NCBI GenBank assembly: GCA_022316685.1
Contig: JAKJHU010000067.1
Span: 1-64,000 of the forward strand
Direction: 5' to 3'
Length of the DNA: 64,000 nucleotides
Source: Progne subis subis
Taxonomy: Eukaryota; Chordata; Aves; Passeriformes; Hirundinidae
Below are positions 24,820 through 35,012 of this stretch, piece after piece (within the stretch, counting starts at the first letter, position 1; every line of letters begins with the position of its first letter). The position numbers and the translations under genes were made by a program. A model generated the notes under the pieces. The model saw only the letters and a program-made list of their open reading frames with translations, was not told where the DNA came from and made no database searches.

Positions 24820-25130
24820 CTGCAAATGTGAAGCATAGATAAGGCACACAAGTTGTGCACACAGTTCAAAGCTTATGGTGTGAAAGGTGCCGAGCCAGCA
24901 TGCCACGGGTTTAATGTTTCTTTCTTTCTTTTTTCCTCTTCCTTGGCTTACTTGCTAGGCAGGATCAAAGGTAACCCTGCATCAAACCAGGGATCTGGTT
25001 GTGCAGCCTTGTCCCAGGTGGGCTCACTGCCCCAAGTGCCATCACAACAAAGTGCCCCAGCGAAGTGAAAGTGAACCTTGCCCCAAACAAGAGCACGTGA
25101 TAAGCTCTTCCACTCTTTTAACTGTTTCTC
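24820..25130. other. Short spacer between SLC22A18 exon and provirus A
   Basis: About 310 bases with no gene. It includes a pyrimidine tract on the plus strand near 24.92 kb. It would be intron or 5' flank of SLC22A18. The last five bases, TTCTC, are the left target-site duplication of provirus A. Confidence 0.6.
25126..25130. repeat. Target-site duplication of provirus A, left copy
   Basis: TTCTC, repeated exactly at 31725-31729 on the other side of the element. Five bases is the usual duplication length for ERV-L and ERV1 integrases. Confidence 0.9.
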
Positions 25131-25809
25131 TGTCCTGGTTTGAAAAGACAGGTGTCTGCTAGGGAGAGGCAGGCCTCTCTAGGAATGGGGAATTCCAAAC
25201 CTTCCTTCCATGTTATTATAATTTGGAAGATTAAAAAAAAAAAAAACAACTTTTCAGTCAGAGCTACGGGGAAAGGAATAACAGTCCTTTACTAGTAACT
25301 ATAACAGGACAGACAAACAACAACAGCAATTATAATAACAGTAAAACAGAACTAAGAACCCCGAGGGGCCAACGGTGGAAGCTCCCGGAGCTGATGGCTG
25401 GAAGCTGGAAGCGGTGGATTGTCCTCGGTGGGCAGGGGGGTGTCCTGGCAGATGAAGTGGGCAGTGCCGGAGAACCCACAGCGGCTGGACCCAGGCTGAC
25501 CCCAAAATCCAGCAGGGCAGCGAAGAAAACTCCGAATTCCTGGGCGCTCCAACAGATGATAGAATTCCCAGGACCAGACTCCTCCGTTAAACCGTGGACT
25601 CCACGCAGCTACCAGTCACCTGACCATCCTCCCCGGAAAAAAAACCGAGAGCAGCGAGCCCACCACCCTCAGCTCCCGGGAGCCTTTTCCCTCCCCCAAA
25701 ACTAAGTGATCAACTTCCTTTGTCCGGGTTGAGCACCCTTTATCAGTATTTAGTCTCCTAGCAACTTATGGGGGGGAAAAAATTCCACAGGAAAACTTAA
25801 CCCTCAACA
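25131..25809 (-). repeat. Provirus A 3' LTR
   Basis: 679 bases, sense TGTTGAGGG...AAACCAGGACA (TG...CA ends). Preceded in the sense direction by a purine-rich tract ending GGGGTGGATAA, the likely polypurine primer. It lies about 310 bases upstream of the first coding SLC22A18 exon, in the same orientation. It carries one extra GCTGGAA unit compared with the 5' LTR. Confidence 0.92.
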
Positions 25810-25923
25810 TTATCCACCCCAAATTTTTTCCCATACTAACATATTATATTGAATTTAAATTTTTAAATAATATACATATATATATATATATGAATATAAA
25901 TACAGACACAGTTGCAGTGTTCA

Positions 25924-26175
25924 CTAAAAAACAAGGTCCCCTTGAGGTACGCAGCGGGTCTCTCCATCCTTTTGCATTACCCACGACGTGCAGCCAGGTC
26001 TCTGAGCAAAAACAACCCCACGAGCAGGATTGTCTTTGCTGGAGGCAGAATTAATCCAAATAGTTTTTCTTAGCATTCCTCTCATGTGTACTACTGGAAC
26101 CTTATCTCCATCTCTTGTTCTCAGGGGCTCAGATTGGGCAGGGCCTGCTCGGCTGGTGGAACCTCGAGTGTTCAC
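25924..26175 (-). pseudogene. Provirus A integrase C-terminal domain fragment
   Basis: An open frame of about 83 codons that matches the equivalent C-terminal segment of provirus B. It starts at the RGST region and ends just before the polypurine tract. Its size and position fit the small DNA-binding domain of integrase. It is separated from the catalytic core fragment by an in-frame stop around 26205. Confidence 0.75.
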
Positions 26176-26205
26176 TAACCAGGTGGCCTTTCCTAAATTA
26201 ATCTC

Positions 26206-26697
26206 TTAGTTCTTGAAAGTTTCCGCACACAGTGCCTTCAAAGTGGTTTTAAGCAGGCCATTGCATCGTTCAACTTTCCCGGCTGCTGGCGCATGATAAG
26301 GAGTACGGTACACCCACTCAATGCCATGTTCTCTAGCCCAGGTGTTTATAAGGCTGTTCTTGAAATGAGTCCCGTTGTCAGACTCAATCCTCTCAGGGGT
26401 ACCATGTCTCCACAGGATTTGCTTTTTAAGGCCCAGGATGGTGTTCCGGGCAGTAGCATGAGGCACAGGGTAGGTCTCTAACCATCCAGTGGTGGCTTCC
26501 ACCATGGTCAGCACATAGCGCTGGCCTTGGCGGGTTTGGGGAAGGGTGATGTAGTCAATCTGCCAGGCTTCCCCGTACTTATGTTTGGACCATCGCCCGC
26601 CATACCATAGGGGCTTCACCCGCTTGGCCTGCTTGATGGCAGCACATGTCTCACAGTCATGGATAACCTGAGAAATACTGTCCATGGTTAGATCCAC
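26206..26697 (-). pseudogene. Provirus A integrase core fragment
   Basis: Shows the DDE integrase features: the end of the zinc-binding part (HDCETC), then a first Asp in IDYI, a second in SDNGTHF and the Glu in GKVERCNG. The last two are spaced as in DD35E enzymes. The upstream histidine pair lies in a neighbouring broken frame. The fragment is closed at both ends by stops, so no complete integrase can be made from this copy. Confidence 0.88.
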
Positions 26698-27070
26698 CCC
26701 TCGGTCTCATGCCTACTTATAGGTGGCATCTCTGCCCTGATGGCCTGAGGCATCATGGGCCCATCAAGCTAGGAACAACTCTCTTTTGTGTTGCTAATAT
26801 AAGTCTATCTTTGACACTTCTATCTTTGCAGCTTGATCTACCTGCTCGTTGTTTCAGTGTTCCTTATTTGCCCAGCTCCTGGGGACATGGGCATCTACAT
26901 GGTGGACTTTCACATGTAGCTTCTCTACCCGAGTGGCAATGTCCTTCCACTCATCTGCAGCCCAGATTGGCTTTCCCCTGCGCTGCTAATTGGCCTTTTT
27001 TCCACCTGTCTAGCTAACCCTACAGAGCATTGGCCACTATCCATGAATTAGTGTAGATGTAGAGCTTTGG

Positions 27071-27307
27071 CTACTTCTCTCTTTTAGCAATGTCTAGGGC
27101 TAGTTGAACAGCTTTGAGTTCAGCAAGTTGGCTTGACCCACCTTTTCTTTCAGTGGCTTGTGCAACCTGTCGTATGGGGCTCCATACGGCTGCTTTCCAC
27201 TTCTGGTTTATGCTTACGATGTGGCAGGAACCGTCAGTGAAAAGAGCGTAGCGTGTTTCTTCTGCTGGCAGTTGGTTGTATGGTGGACTCTTTTCGGCAC
27301 GTGTCAC
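27071..27307 (-). pseudogene. Provirus A RNase H fragment
   Basis: Contains the first catalytic Asp in LFTDGS and the Glu in AELKAVQLALD, the usual RNase H order. The later TDS and His motifs fall in broken sequence to the left (26.9-27.07 kb). The 26.7-27.07 kb segment aligns with B's RNase H end and integrase start, but stops interrupt every frame. Confidence 0.85.
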
Positions 27308-27570
27308 TTGTTCCTGCCCCTCTTCCTCTGTGAGACTAAAGTTTTCACCTTCTGGCTAGTTTGTAATTATCTCCAAAATTCTAGGGAGATTTGGGTTTCC
27401 AATGCGGGCGCGCTGAGTGATGAGGGCAATCTATTTGCTCCATGTGGCGTCGGTGGCATGATGGGTGGAGGGAACCTTTCCTTTAAATATTCACCCCAGC
27501 ACCGGTAGTCGGGGGTGCCAGCAGGAGTTGTGCTTCTGTGCCAATCACCTCTGAGGCAGCTTGAACTCCT

Positions 27571-27966
27571 TCATAGGCGGCCAAGATTTCCTTCTCTGTT
27601 GGAGTGTAGTTGGCTTCGGACCCTCTGTAGCTTCAGCTCCAGAATCCCAGTGGTTGGCACTGAGTCTCCCCAGGCACCTTCTGCCAAAGGCTCCAGGACA
27701 GGCCATTGTCCCCGGCTGCTGTAGTAGAGCACGTTCTTCACATCTGGTCCCATCCTGACTGGGCCAAGGGCTACTGCATGAGCAATCTCCTGCTTGATCT
27801 GGGCAAAGGCTTGTTGCTGCTCAGGGCCCCAGTGGAAATCGTTCTTCTTGCGGGTGACCAGGTAGAGAGGGCTCACAATCTGGCTGTACTCAGGAATGTG
27901 CATCCTCCAGAATCTTATAGCGCCTAAGAAAGCTTGTGTTTCCTTCTTGCTGGTTGGTGGAGACAT
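27571..27966 (-). pseudogene. Provirus A reverse transcriptase thumb/connection fragment
   Basis: Begins MSPPTSKKE and carries FWRMHIPEYS, then WGPEQQQAF, the connection region typical of ERV-L pol. Similarity to provirus B in this frame stops after NVLYY, where a frameshift moves the homologous reading elsewhere. The remaining codons are therefore out of frame. Confidence 0.85.
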
Positions 27967-28017
27967 TGCGGTGATCTTATTGATGACTTCAGTGGGAATC
28001 TGCCGCTGTCCATCTTG

Positions 28018-28578
28018 TTACTTTACTCCCAGGAACTGGATCTCTCGGGCAGGTCCTTTGACCTTGCTCTGCTTGATGGCAAAACCAGCTTTCAGGAGAA
28101 TTTGGATGATCTTCTCTCCTTTCTCAAACACTTCCATTGCCGTGTTCCCCCACACAATGATGTCATCGATATACTGTAGGTGCTCCGGAGCCTCACCCTT
28201 TTCCAGTGCAGCCTGGATCAGTCCATGGCAGATGGTGGGGCTGTGTTTCCACCCCTGGGGCAGTCGGTTCCAGGTGTACTGCACGCCCCTCCAGGTGAAA
28301 GCAAACTGAGGCCTGCATTCTGCAGCCAGAGGAATGGAGAAAAATGCGTTAGCAATGTCAATGGTGGCGTACCATTTTGCTGCCTTGGACTCCAGCTCGT
28401 ATTGGAGTTCCAGCATGTCCGGCACAGCAGCGCTCAATGGTGGAGTCACTTCGTTCAAGGCACGGTAGTCCACAGTCAATCTCCATTCTCCGTCAGACTT
28501 GCGCACAGGCCAGATGGGGCTGTTGAAGGGTGAGTGAGTTTTGCTGACCACCCCTTGGCTCTCCAGCTCACGGATCAT
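28018..28578 (-). pseudogene. Provirus A reverse transcriptase palm/fingers fragment
   Basis: Contains the retroviral RT blocks: SPFNSPIWPVRK, LTVDYRALNE, ATIDIANAFFSIPL, the LPQGWKHSP box and the active-site YIDD. The intact W in LPQGW is notable, because provirus B has a stop there. The fragment ends at a TAA where B has TGG (after FLGVK). Upstream, two CGA codons of B appear as TGA here, closing the link to the protease. Confidence 0.9.
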
Positions 28579-28653
28579 TTTGTGGATGGGAATTATGGCA
28601 TCTCAGTTTGTCCGATACTGTCGGCGGTGCACCGTTGAGGCGGCAACTGGAAC

Positions 28654-29052
28654 TCATTGCTCTTCTACCTTTAGGAGTCCTACTGCAGATGGGTTCTCCG
28701 ACAGTCCAGGCAAGCTATTCAATTTCTTAATGCCCTCTGCCTCCACAGCTGCTATTCCAAAAGCCGACCTGAGTCCTTTAGAGTCTTTGCAATAACCATT
28801 CCGGAGGAAGTCTATGCCCAAAATACACGGGGCCCCTGAGCCAGTCACAATTGGATGTTTCTGCCACTCCTTCCCGGTCAGGCTCACCTCGGCTTCCAAC
28901 AGAGTCAATTCCTGTGATCCCCCCGTCACCCCGGCAATGGAAATAGGTTCTGTCCCCACATATTCCGATGGTATCAGGGTACACTGCGAACCAGTATCAA
29001 CTAAAGCCTCATATTTCTGTGGCTCTGATGTGCCAGGCCATCGGATCCACAC
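28654..29052 (-). pseudogene. Provirus A aspartic protease fragment
   Basis: Retroviral-type protease with the catalytic DTG in ALVDTGSQC and a later ILGIDFL motif, the usual second hallmark. This copy keeps DTG, whereas provirus B has DTS. The frame is off by one base relative to the gag stop at 29106-29108, because this copy is one base shorter than B in the interval. It ends at a TGA that is a CGA in B. Confidence 0.88.
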
Positions 29053-29105
29053 CGTCCAATAGACCCGGTTTTCCCATGCTCTCCCTGGCTAGAGGCAGGG
29101 CCCCT

Positions 29106-30401
29106 CTAGCACCGGTCATTATTCCCTTCCTGGGCATACATGGTAGAGGTTCCTTCACAGGGATCTGACATATCCTCACTTCTATAATACCTGGCAGCTT
29201 GGTCATGCAATGCTGAGGCTACCTTCATCGTAGTGGAACCCCCTCGGTTAGTGTTTCTCTCCTTGAGCTCACGCACCCGTGCTGCCAGGGCAGAAGTGGG
29301 TTTCCCATCCCACCTTCCCATGTCTTCCCCATGGTCACTCAGAAAGAACCACAGGTCAGCTCATGGGGTGTAACCTCTCTCTCTAGCTGGGGGCCGTTGA
29401 GCTCTGACTCTGGGGCCTGTAACTCGCACCGGTGCCACATGGGAACTGTTCCTCCTCATCTCCTCCTTCATCTCTTCCATCTTCTTTTTCACTTCCTCCA
29501 TCTTCTCTCTGAGTTCCTTAGCCATGGCAGAGACCTGAGCCTGTATTGGGCTACTGATGATACTCTCATAATTTCAGAGCTTGTTGGCTACAGAACCCAC
29601 TGTCTCTCGGTTGTTATCGGCATTAATGGTTGCAATGAAGGTGGCGTATTGAGGTGGTCCTAGAGTTGCCAGATTCCACAACATTTGCCCTGTGCACCTG
29701 ACTTTGTCGGGGTCATTATCATGCTGTCCACCCCTCCCAAAGAGTACCTCCAATACCACCACTTCTCTCAGCTGTTGGATCCCTTCCTCAAGGGTCTTCC
29801 AGCACATTCTATGACAGTGCTCCTGCATTCTGTCTCTGTGGACAAACCTCTCTCTTACACTCATTAAAAGCCGCTCCCAAAGGGAAAGGGGCCCTGGCTC
29901 CCTTACGAATACCTGATTCACACCTGAGTCCTGGGTCAAGGGTCCCAAATTCCTTGCCTCACTACTATCTAGCTGCACGCCTGTTCCTATAAGGTCCCAG
30001 ACCCGAACTAACCAGGCTGTATAAGCCTCACGTCCCCGCCGTGCAAGATCTTTTTGCAGATTACGGAGACTTCCATATGTCAGGGGCTCAGTGATGATCT
30101 CAACCTCTGACTCCCCTGCGGGTTGTGAGGGCCCTCTTTTCTTATCCTTGTTGCCTGGGTGCTCTGATTTCACCTTATACTTCTTTGTTTCCACAGGGGC
30201 CACTGCTGCTGGCTGCGGCTGCCCCTGTGGTTCAGCTGGAACCTGGACGGTTGTGACGTCTGTGGGTTCCGCTGCTGCACCATCAGACTCTCCTTTGTCG
30301 GGGCAGGGGGAGGGTTTCCCAGCAGCTGGGGCTAATGAGGCTACTACAGGGGAAAGGTACTCCCTCAGCATCTGGCCTTCACCATGATCTCCTTCACCCA
30401 A
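29106..30401 (-). pseudogene. Provirus A gag, middle and C-terminal part, interrupted
   Basis: The open frame at 29574-30401 carries a Pro/Lys-rich linker and a capsid-like region (LTYGSLRNLQKDLARRG, then LWERLLMSVRE). It stops at a TGA after SVANKL. Similarity to B continues through a Glu/Lys-rich, probably coiled-coil stretch of EEMK/EEMR repeats to a second stop, a CGA-to-TGA change after YTP. The tail at 29106-29321 ends at the gag TAG (29106-29108). No zinc-knuckle CCHC motif was seen. Confidence 0.82.
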
Positions 30402-31027
30402 TCTGGGTGGTTTATTCCTGAGGCAGGCTGTGGGGCAGGCTCAGGCTGTGGGGCAGGCTCAGGCTGTGGGGCAGGCTCAGGCTGTGGGGCAGTATCCTTA
30501 TTCTCTAGGGGAGGTATCAGGGTGGTTATCCAGGTCAATCTCCCCTTATCTCTAAATGCTAAACAGAACAGGCATACCAGCAACACCAGCCACTGTATGA
30601 TGTCATTAACATTCAGAGATTTGAACCCTTCAAAGACTGGTGGGGTAGGCCCAAAGAGCTGGGTGAAGGGTTGTGAAAAAAGTTCCCCCAGTGTCATTTC
30701 CTCACAGTAGATACCATTGTTAAAGTAACCCCAGAAACACACAGTCAGTGTATGATAGCCCTGAATCCATGTGCCTGCCTTCCAGAGGAAATTAAAAATC
30801 CACAAATTCCTCACGTTGTTAACCCATATAGCAAACTGCATGACAGCCACAGTAGCCTTAGTTACAGGGCCCATGTTTAGATAAGGGCCTGCAAATGGGA
30901 GAAATACCACCACAACCACATGCCACCTGAACCAGGGTAAGCCAGACCACATGATATCCAGTATACAACAATATAGGCACTTAAGAACTGTTATTCCTTT
31001 TTCTCTCAATGCCCTCGAGCCCCACAT
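30365..31027 (-). pseudogene. Provirus A gag N-terminal region with membrane-like segments
   Basis: A frame of 220 codons with an ATG inside the primer-site/leader region. Several long hydrophobic stretches follow, among them VVVVFLPFAGPYL, the region around QFAIWV, a Trp/Phe-rich stretch and IIQWLVLLVCLFCLAF. It then has four copies or part-copies of an APQPEP hexapeptide repeat. The frame leaves the gag frame at about 30380 by a shift. Provirus B has the same N-terminus, so the feature belongs to the family and is not an accident of one copy. Confidence 0.82.
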
Positions 31028-31036
31028 TGGGTGCCA
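31019..31036 (-). other. Provirus A primer-binding site, tRNA-Lys-like
   Basis: Sense strand TGGCACCCAATGTGGGGC, five bases after the LTR end (the spacer is GAATT). It matches the complement of the tRNA-Lys1,2 3' end (TGGCGCCCAACGTGGGGC) at 16 of 18 positions. Both mismatches are C/T or G/A transitions at CpG sites. Confidence 0.8.
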
Positions 31037-31041
31037 AATTC

Positions 31042-31724
31042 TGTCCTGGTTTGAAAAGACAGGTGTCTGCTAGGGAGAGGCAGGCCTCTCTAGGAATGGA
31101 GAATTCCAAACCTTCCTTCCATGTTATTATAATTTGGAAGATTAAAAAAAAAAAAACAAAACAAACAACTTTTCAGTCAGAGCTATGGGGAAAGGGATAA
31201 CAGTCCTTTACTAGTAACTATAGCAGGACAGACAAACAACAACAGCAATTATAATAATAGTAAACCAGAACCAAGAATCCCAACGGGCAAACGGTGGAAA
31301 ACTCCAGTGCTGATGGCTGGAAGCGGTGGATTGTCCTCGGTGGGCAGGGGGGTGTCCTGGCAGATGAAGTGGGCAGTGCCGGAGAACCCACAGCGGCTGG
31401 ACCCAGGCTGACCCCAAAATCCAGCAGGGCAGCGAAGAAAACTCCGAATTCCTGGGCGCTCCAACAGATGATAGAATTCCCAGGACCAGACTCCTCCGTT
31501 AAACCGTGGACTCCACGCAGCTACCAGTCACCTGACCATCCTCCCCGGAAAAAAAAACCGAGAGCAGCGAGCCCACCACCCTCAGCTCCCGGGAGCCTTT
31601 TCCCTCCCCAAAACTAAGTGATCAACTTCCTTTGTCCGGGTTGAGCACCCTTTATCAGTATTTTAGTCTCCTAGCAACTTATGGGGGAGGGAGGGGAATT
31701 CCACAGGAAAACTTAACCCCAACA
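31042..31724 (-). repeat. Provirus A 5' LTR
   Basis: 683 bases, TG...CA ends in the sense direction, ending AAACCAGGACA. Compared with the 3' LTR it lacks one GCTGGAA unit, has AAACAAAACAAAC in place of a plain A-run, and differs at a scatter of single bases. The flank after 31724 is TTCTC, the right target-site copy. Confidence 0.92.
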
Positions 31725-31729
31725 TTCTC
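31725..31729. repeat. Target-site duplication of provirus A, right copy
   Basis: TTCTC, identical to 25126-25130. Confidence 0.9.
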
Positions 31730-32040
31730 TTTCTTCACTTTTTATTGCCCCTGGTGGCTCAGGAGAGATGGCTGCTTTAATTCTTCATGAAAGGCACTTG
31801 CTTTTATTTTTGGAGGTTGCAAGTGAAGATTACAGCAGAACAGCTATTTCCAATTCCAGCAGGTTTGTACAGATCTTGAAATAAACACAGGTCTTGCATG
31901 TAGTTAGAGGCCCTCTCATCACCTTTACCTGAGCCATTTTCCCTCCTTTCCAGGTGCTGCAAATTTATAGTAATTCTGAGCTAGCAAATGTTCACATGTG
32001 ACTCCACTCAAACTACAGATTACCAGCCAAGGTCAAAAGC

Positions 32041-32071
<31 letters not shown>

Positions 32072-33189
32072 TAAAAAAAAAAATTAAATCCATGCAAATC
32101 ATGAGGCTGACTGCCAGCTGGGGAATGAAATAAATAAGCTCGTTTGGCCTTTGGGGGTTTTGTTGTTTGCTTACTTGTTTACTTAGGGTTTTATTTGTTT
32201 GTCTGCTTGTTTATTTGCTCGGGGTTTTTTTTTATTTGTTTTCTAACTCGTTGAAGCCTGGGAGTCTGAGGATTATCTTTATTTTGAAGAGAAAAAGAAG
32301 GCAGAGATCCCAATGCTCTGACTTTGTAGAACTGTAGGACTTTTGGAAAGGAAGGGAACTGAGATCTCACCCACCCTGCTGCTTCAATATGTCAGTTCAG
32401 CTGTGGCTTTTTCTAGGCAAGCTTTGAAAATCTCAAAGAAAAGAGATTTGTCCCTTCTCTAAGTATCTGGGAAGGAAGTTTTTCCTCCTGTCCAATCTTA
32501 ATTTCCTGTGCTGCAGCTTGACCATGTCACCCAGTCCCTCTAATTTAGTAACACCTCAGCTTAGAAACAGAGTCTTGACTCACCATGAAGGCTGACACAG
32601 ACACATCAACACAGAGACACACACAGCTGTCTGCTGGCTTGGATCTGGAGTGGCTGTCAGAGCTCTAGGATTCCAGCCAAGCTTAGGGAGAGAGACCTGT
32701 AAGATCTCTGGGCACACCTTCTTGTTCAACATGTCACCACCGAGCCCTGGGATTTGCTGAAGGCTGCCAGGCTCTACCACCTGGCAAAGGAGGGGGAAGT
32801 CCAAAGGTTAAATCTTTCACCAGGGTTGGGTACCATATCAATGGAGATTGCACAGAACCAACCCTTCACAAACTTAGAGCATGAGTGAAAAAAGTGCCTT
32901 TAAAAATGACTTTCCTACAGCAATACTGGCACTCAAGAAGATCCAGCTCACAAGACCCCAGAATTCATATTTGTTACTGAGGAAGGATGACTCCCCAGCA
33001 CATATCCCAGCTCAGACAAAGATCAGTGCTTGACATTCAGCTCATCTCAGAGCAAAACAATGGATTTGCCTGCACTTCAAATATCCTTCAGCACAGCACC
33101 AACATCATCACTCCCTGGCTTGTGCTGGATAGGCACAATGTACAAATTATCATTGAATAGAAGAGTAAAATTAATGACAGAATTCTGTT
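31730..33189. other. Spacer between the two proviruses, left part
   Basis: Non-coding. It holds an A-rich tract at 32042-32085, T/G-rich low-complexity sequence around 32.15-32.24 kb, and the old CR1 tail listed separately. No exon was recognised. Confidence 0.6.
32318..32545 (-). mobile_element. Old CR1 LINE 3' end, antisense
   Basis: In plus-strand order it follows the antisense CR1 3' pattern: TTTTGGAAAGGAAGGGAACT, GAGATCTCACCCACCCTGCT, TTTTTCCTCCTGTCCAATCT and TTCCTGTGCTGCAGCTTGA. It is much more diverged than the copy at 23.8 kb, so an old insertion. Boundaries are approximate. Confidence 0.65.
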
Positions 33190-33745
33190 TATTGTTGCGG
33201 TGCCTTATGTGTGGTCTCCACCCCTGTCCAGGCTAGCTCAGGCACCGCGCCGTGAAAAGGTACGGACAGCTGGCTGCGCCAACTAATCCAATCCTGTGGG
33301 GCCTTGGCTCCTATGTAACCTCGGCGGTTGGCACAGGTGGTGCAAGGCAAGGATGGTGGAGATAGAAAGGCAGACTCTGCTGAGATTTTATTGGAGCCCG
33401 CCACGGGACCTCCTGACCTCCAGGTAACTGCCTGGCAGAGCCCCCCAGGCTGCTTGCCAGCACCTTTTATTTGGGGGAGGAACAAGGAGAAGAGGCAGGG
33501 GGTGAGCAAATCAGGGATCACCAGGAAGGGTCACACAGGTGAATGATGTTCTCATAAACCAAACATAAATGACGGGGAGGGACCCTCTCTGGATCTGACC
33601 TATCACTCCACGTCCTTAGGAGAACTTTCTACCTCCAGGGGAAGGCCCTGAGATGACAGGCAGACCCCAGAGAAGGGGGGAGTGAGGGATTGACATAAAA
33701 TGGTTGGAGGGGAGAAAAACAGGGAAAGACCATTAGAGGGAACTG
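33190..33745 (-). repeat. LTR-like sequence of another ERV family, minus strand
   Basis: On the minus strand, a TATA-like CCCAAATAAAAGG (33463-33474) is followed about 75 bases later by an AATAAAA polyadenylation signal (33386-33392), the compact U3-R-U5 layout of a retroviral LTR. A possible TG...ACA span is 33314-33695 (sense TGTCAATCCC to GAGGTTACA). I found no matching target duplication, so it is probably truncated or part of a larger lost element. Open frames through it are not coding. Confidence 0.5.
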
Positions 33746-34285
33746 TTGTAATGCATTAATTTGGTTTATATTGTGTTTCATCGAATTTGTAATGTTTTTT
33801 TCCCTGTTCCCCTTTTACTGTATCACATGGTTTGTCCCGGCCCGGCCGTGCCCATCCCCCACACTGGAATGTAACCCAACTCTGTTCCACTCCCACCTTG
33901 TCCCTGATTGGGGAGCGGCTTGTCCCTGCCTCTAGGCCCATTCCCCCCCCTCCCCGGGAAAAAAGCACCGGGATGGGCGGAGCCTAATGTACTCTGGCTC
34001 CAGAGTGGATGGGAAAGGAGCTAAAAGTAGCTCCTAGGCAAATAAAGCAGTATTTCCCCTCCCGGACAAAGAAAATGTTGTGTTCCTCTGAGGAATGGTT
34101 TTTCCCCTCAGAATCCCCCTGAAGCCTGTGCTATGTAGTTTAACCCTTCTTCCCTATCACTCCTGACCCTATTGGCTCAGGGCCAATATCTTTCCTTGGC
34201 CCAAAAGTAGATAAACCCCTGTCTCTTCCTGTTCACTCTCTCTCTTCTTGGGCTCCTGGAACATCACATCAAGAATGAAGCTTGG
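33746..34285 (+). repeat. LTR-like sequence(s) on plus strand, left flank of provirus B
   Basis: GC-rich sequence with an AATAAA at 34041-34046 followed by CCCGGACA. Then comes a second promoter-like stretch with CCAAT and a TATA-like GTAGATAAACC near 34208, followed by CTCTCTCTCTTC. It looks like pieces of one or two LTRs that differ from those of A and B. The edges and family are not resolved. The last five bases, CTTGG, are the likely left target duplication of provirus B. Confidence 0.45.
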
Positions 34286-34920
34286 TGTTGAGGGTTAAGT
34301 TCTCCTGTAGAATTTTTCCCCCCCCTCGTTTAAGTAGGGGCAGTTTAAGCGGTGCTTAACCTGACAAAAGAAGTTGATCACTTGGTTTTGGGGAAGGGAG
34401 GAGGCTCCGGAGAGAGCTGGGGGTTGGCCTCACTTCTCTCAGCTTTCCCGGGGAGGACGGTCGGACTACGGGTAGCTGCCTGGAGTCCACAGCTAACGGA
34501 GGAGTTTGGTCCTGGGAATTCTATCGTCTGTTGGAGCGCCCAGGAATTCGGAGTTTCTTCGTTACCCTGCTGGATTTTGGGTCAGCCCGGGGTCCAGCCG
34601 CTGCGGGTTCTCCAGCACTGCCCACTTTGCCTGCCGGGGCACTCCCTGCCTGCCTGCTGAGGACAAATCCATCGCTTCCAGCTTGCAGCCATCAGCGACG
34701 AACTTTGCCACCGTTTGCCCTCAGGGTTCTTGGTTCTGTTTTACTGTTATTATAAGTGCTGTTGTTGTTTGTCTGTCCTGTTGTATTTACTAGTAAAGGA
34801 CTGTTATTCCTTTTCCCTATAGCTCTGACCGAAAGTTTTTTTTTTTTAATCTTCTAAATTATAATAACCCGGAGGCTTGCCTCTCCTTAGCAGACAACTG
34901 TCTTTTTTCAAACCAAGACA
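34286..34920 (+). repeat. Provirus B 5' LTR
   Basis: TGTTGAGGG...AAACCAAGACA, 635 bases. The start and the 3' two-thirds align with provirus A's LTR. The stretch between the C-run and AAGTTGATCACTT differs strongly (TTTAAG words in place of A's CTAGGAGAC/GATAAAGGG). This suggests that the upstream promoter module was exchanged between subfamilies. Confidence 0.93.
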
Positions 34921-34925
34921 GAATT

Positions 34926-34945
34926 TGGCGCCCAATTCGTGGGGC
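34926..34945 (+). other. Provirus B primer-binding site, altered tRNA-Lys type
   Basis: TGGCGCCCAA-TT-CGTGGGGC: the tRNA-Lys1,2 complement interrupted by two extra T. The first ten bases and the last eight match exactly. The insertion also removes the ATG that provirus A has at this point. Confidence 0.78.
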
Positions 34946-35012
34946 TCGAGGGGCATTGAGAGAAAAAGGAATAACAGTTCTTAAGTGCCTACATTGTTGT
35001 GTACTGGGCATC

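Larger units (their letters stand above)
25131..31724 (-). mobile_element. Provirus A: ERV-L-like endogenous retrovirus, env-less, degenerate
   Basis: A two-LTR element on the minus strand flanked by a perfect TTCTC duplication. Order in the sense direction: 5' LTR, tRNA-Lys-like primer site, gag, protease, reverse transcriptase, RNase H, integrase, 3' LTR. There is no room for and no trace of env, as is usual for ERV-L. Pol phrases such as WGPEQ, and in the sister copy WSLWQ and RPLGFWS, fit class III (ERV-L) pol. Many stops and shifts interrupt every gene, several of them CGA-to-TGA changes relative to provirus B, which suggests CpG decay. The LTRs differ at roughly twenty positions plus several indels by eye, so the insertion is old. 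Confidence 0.92.
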
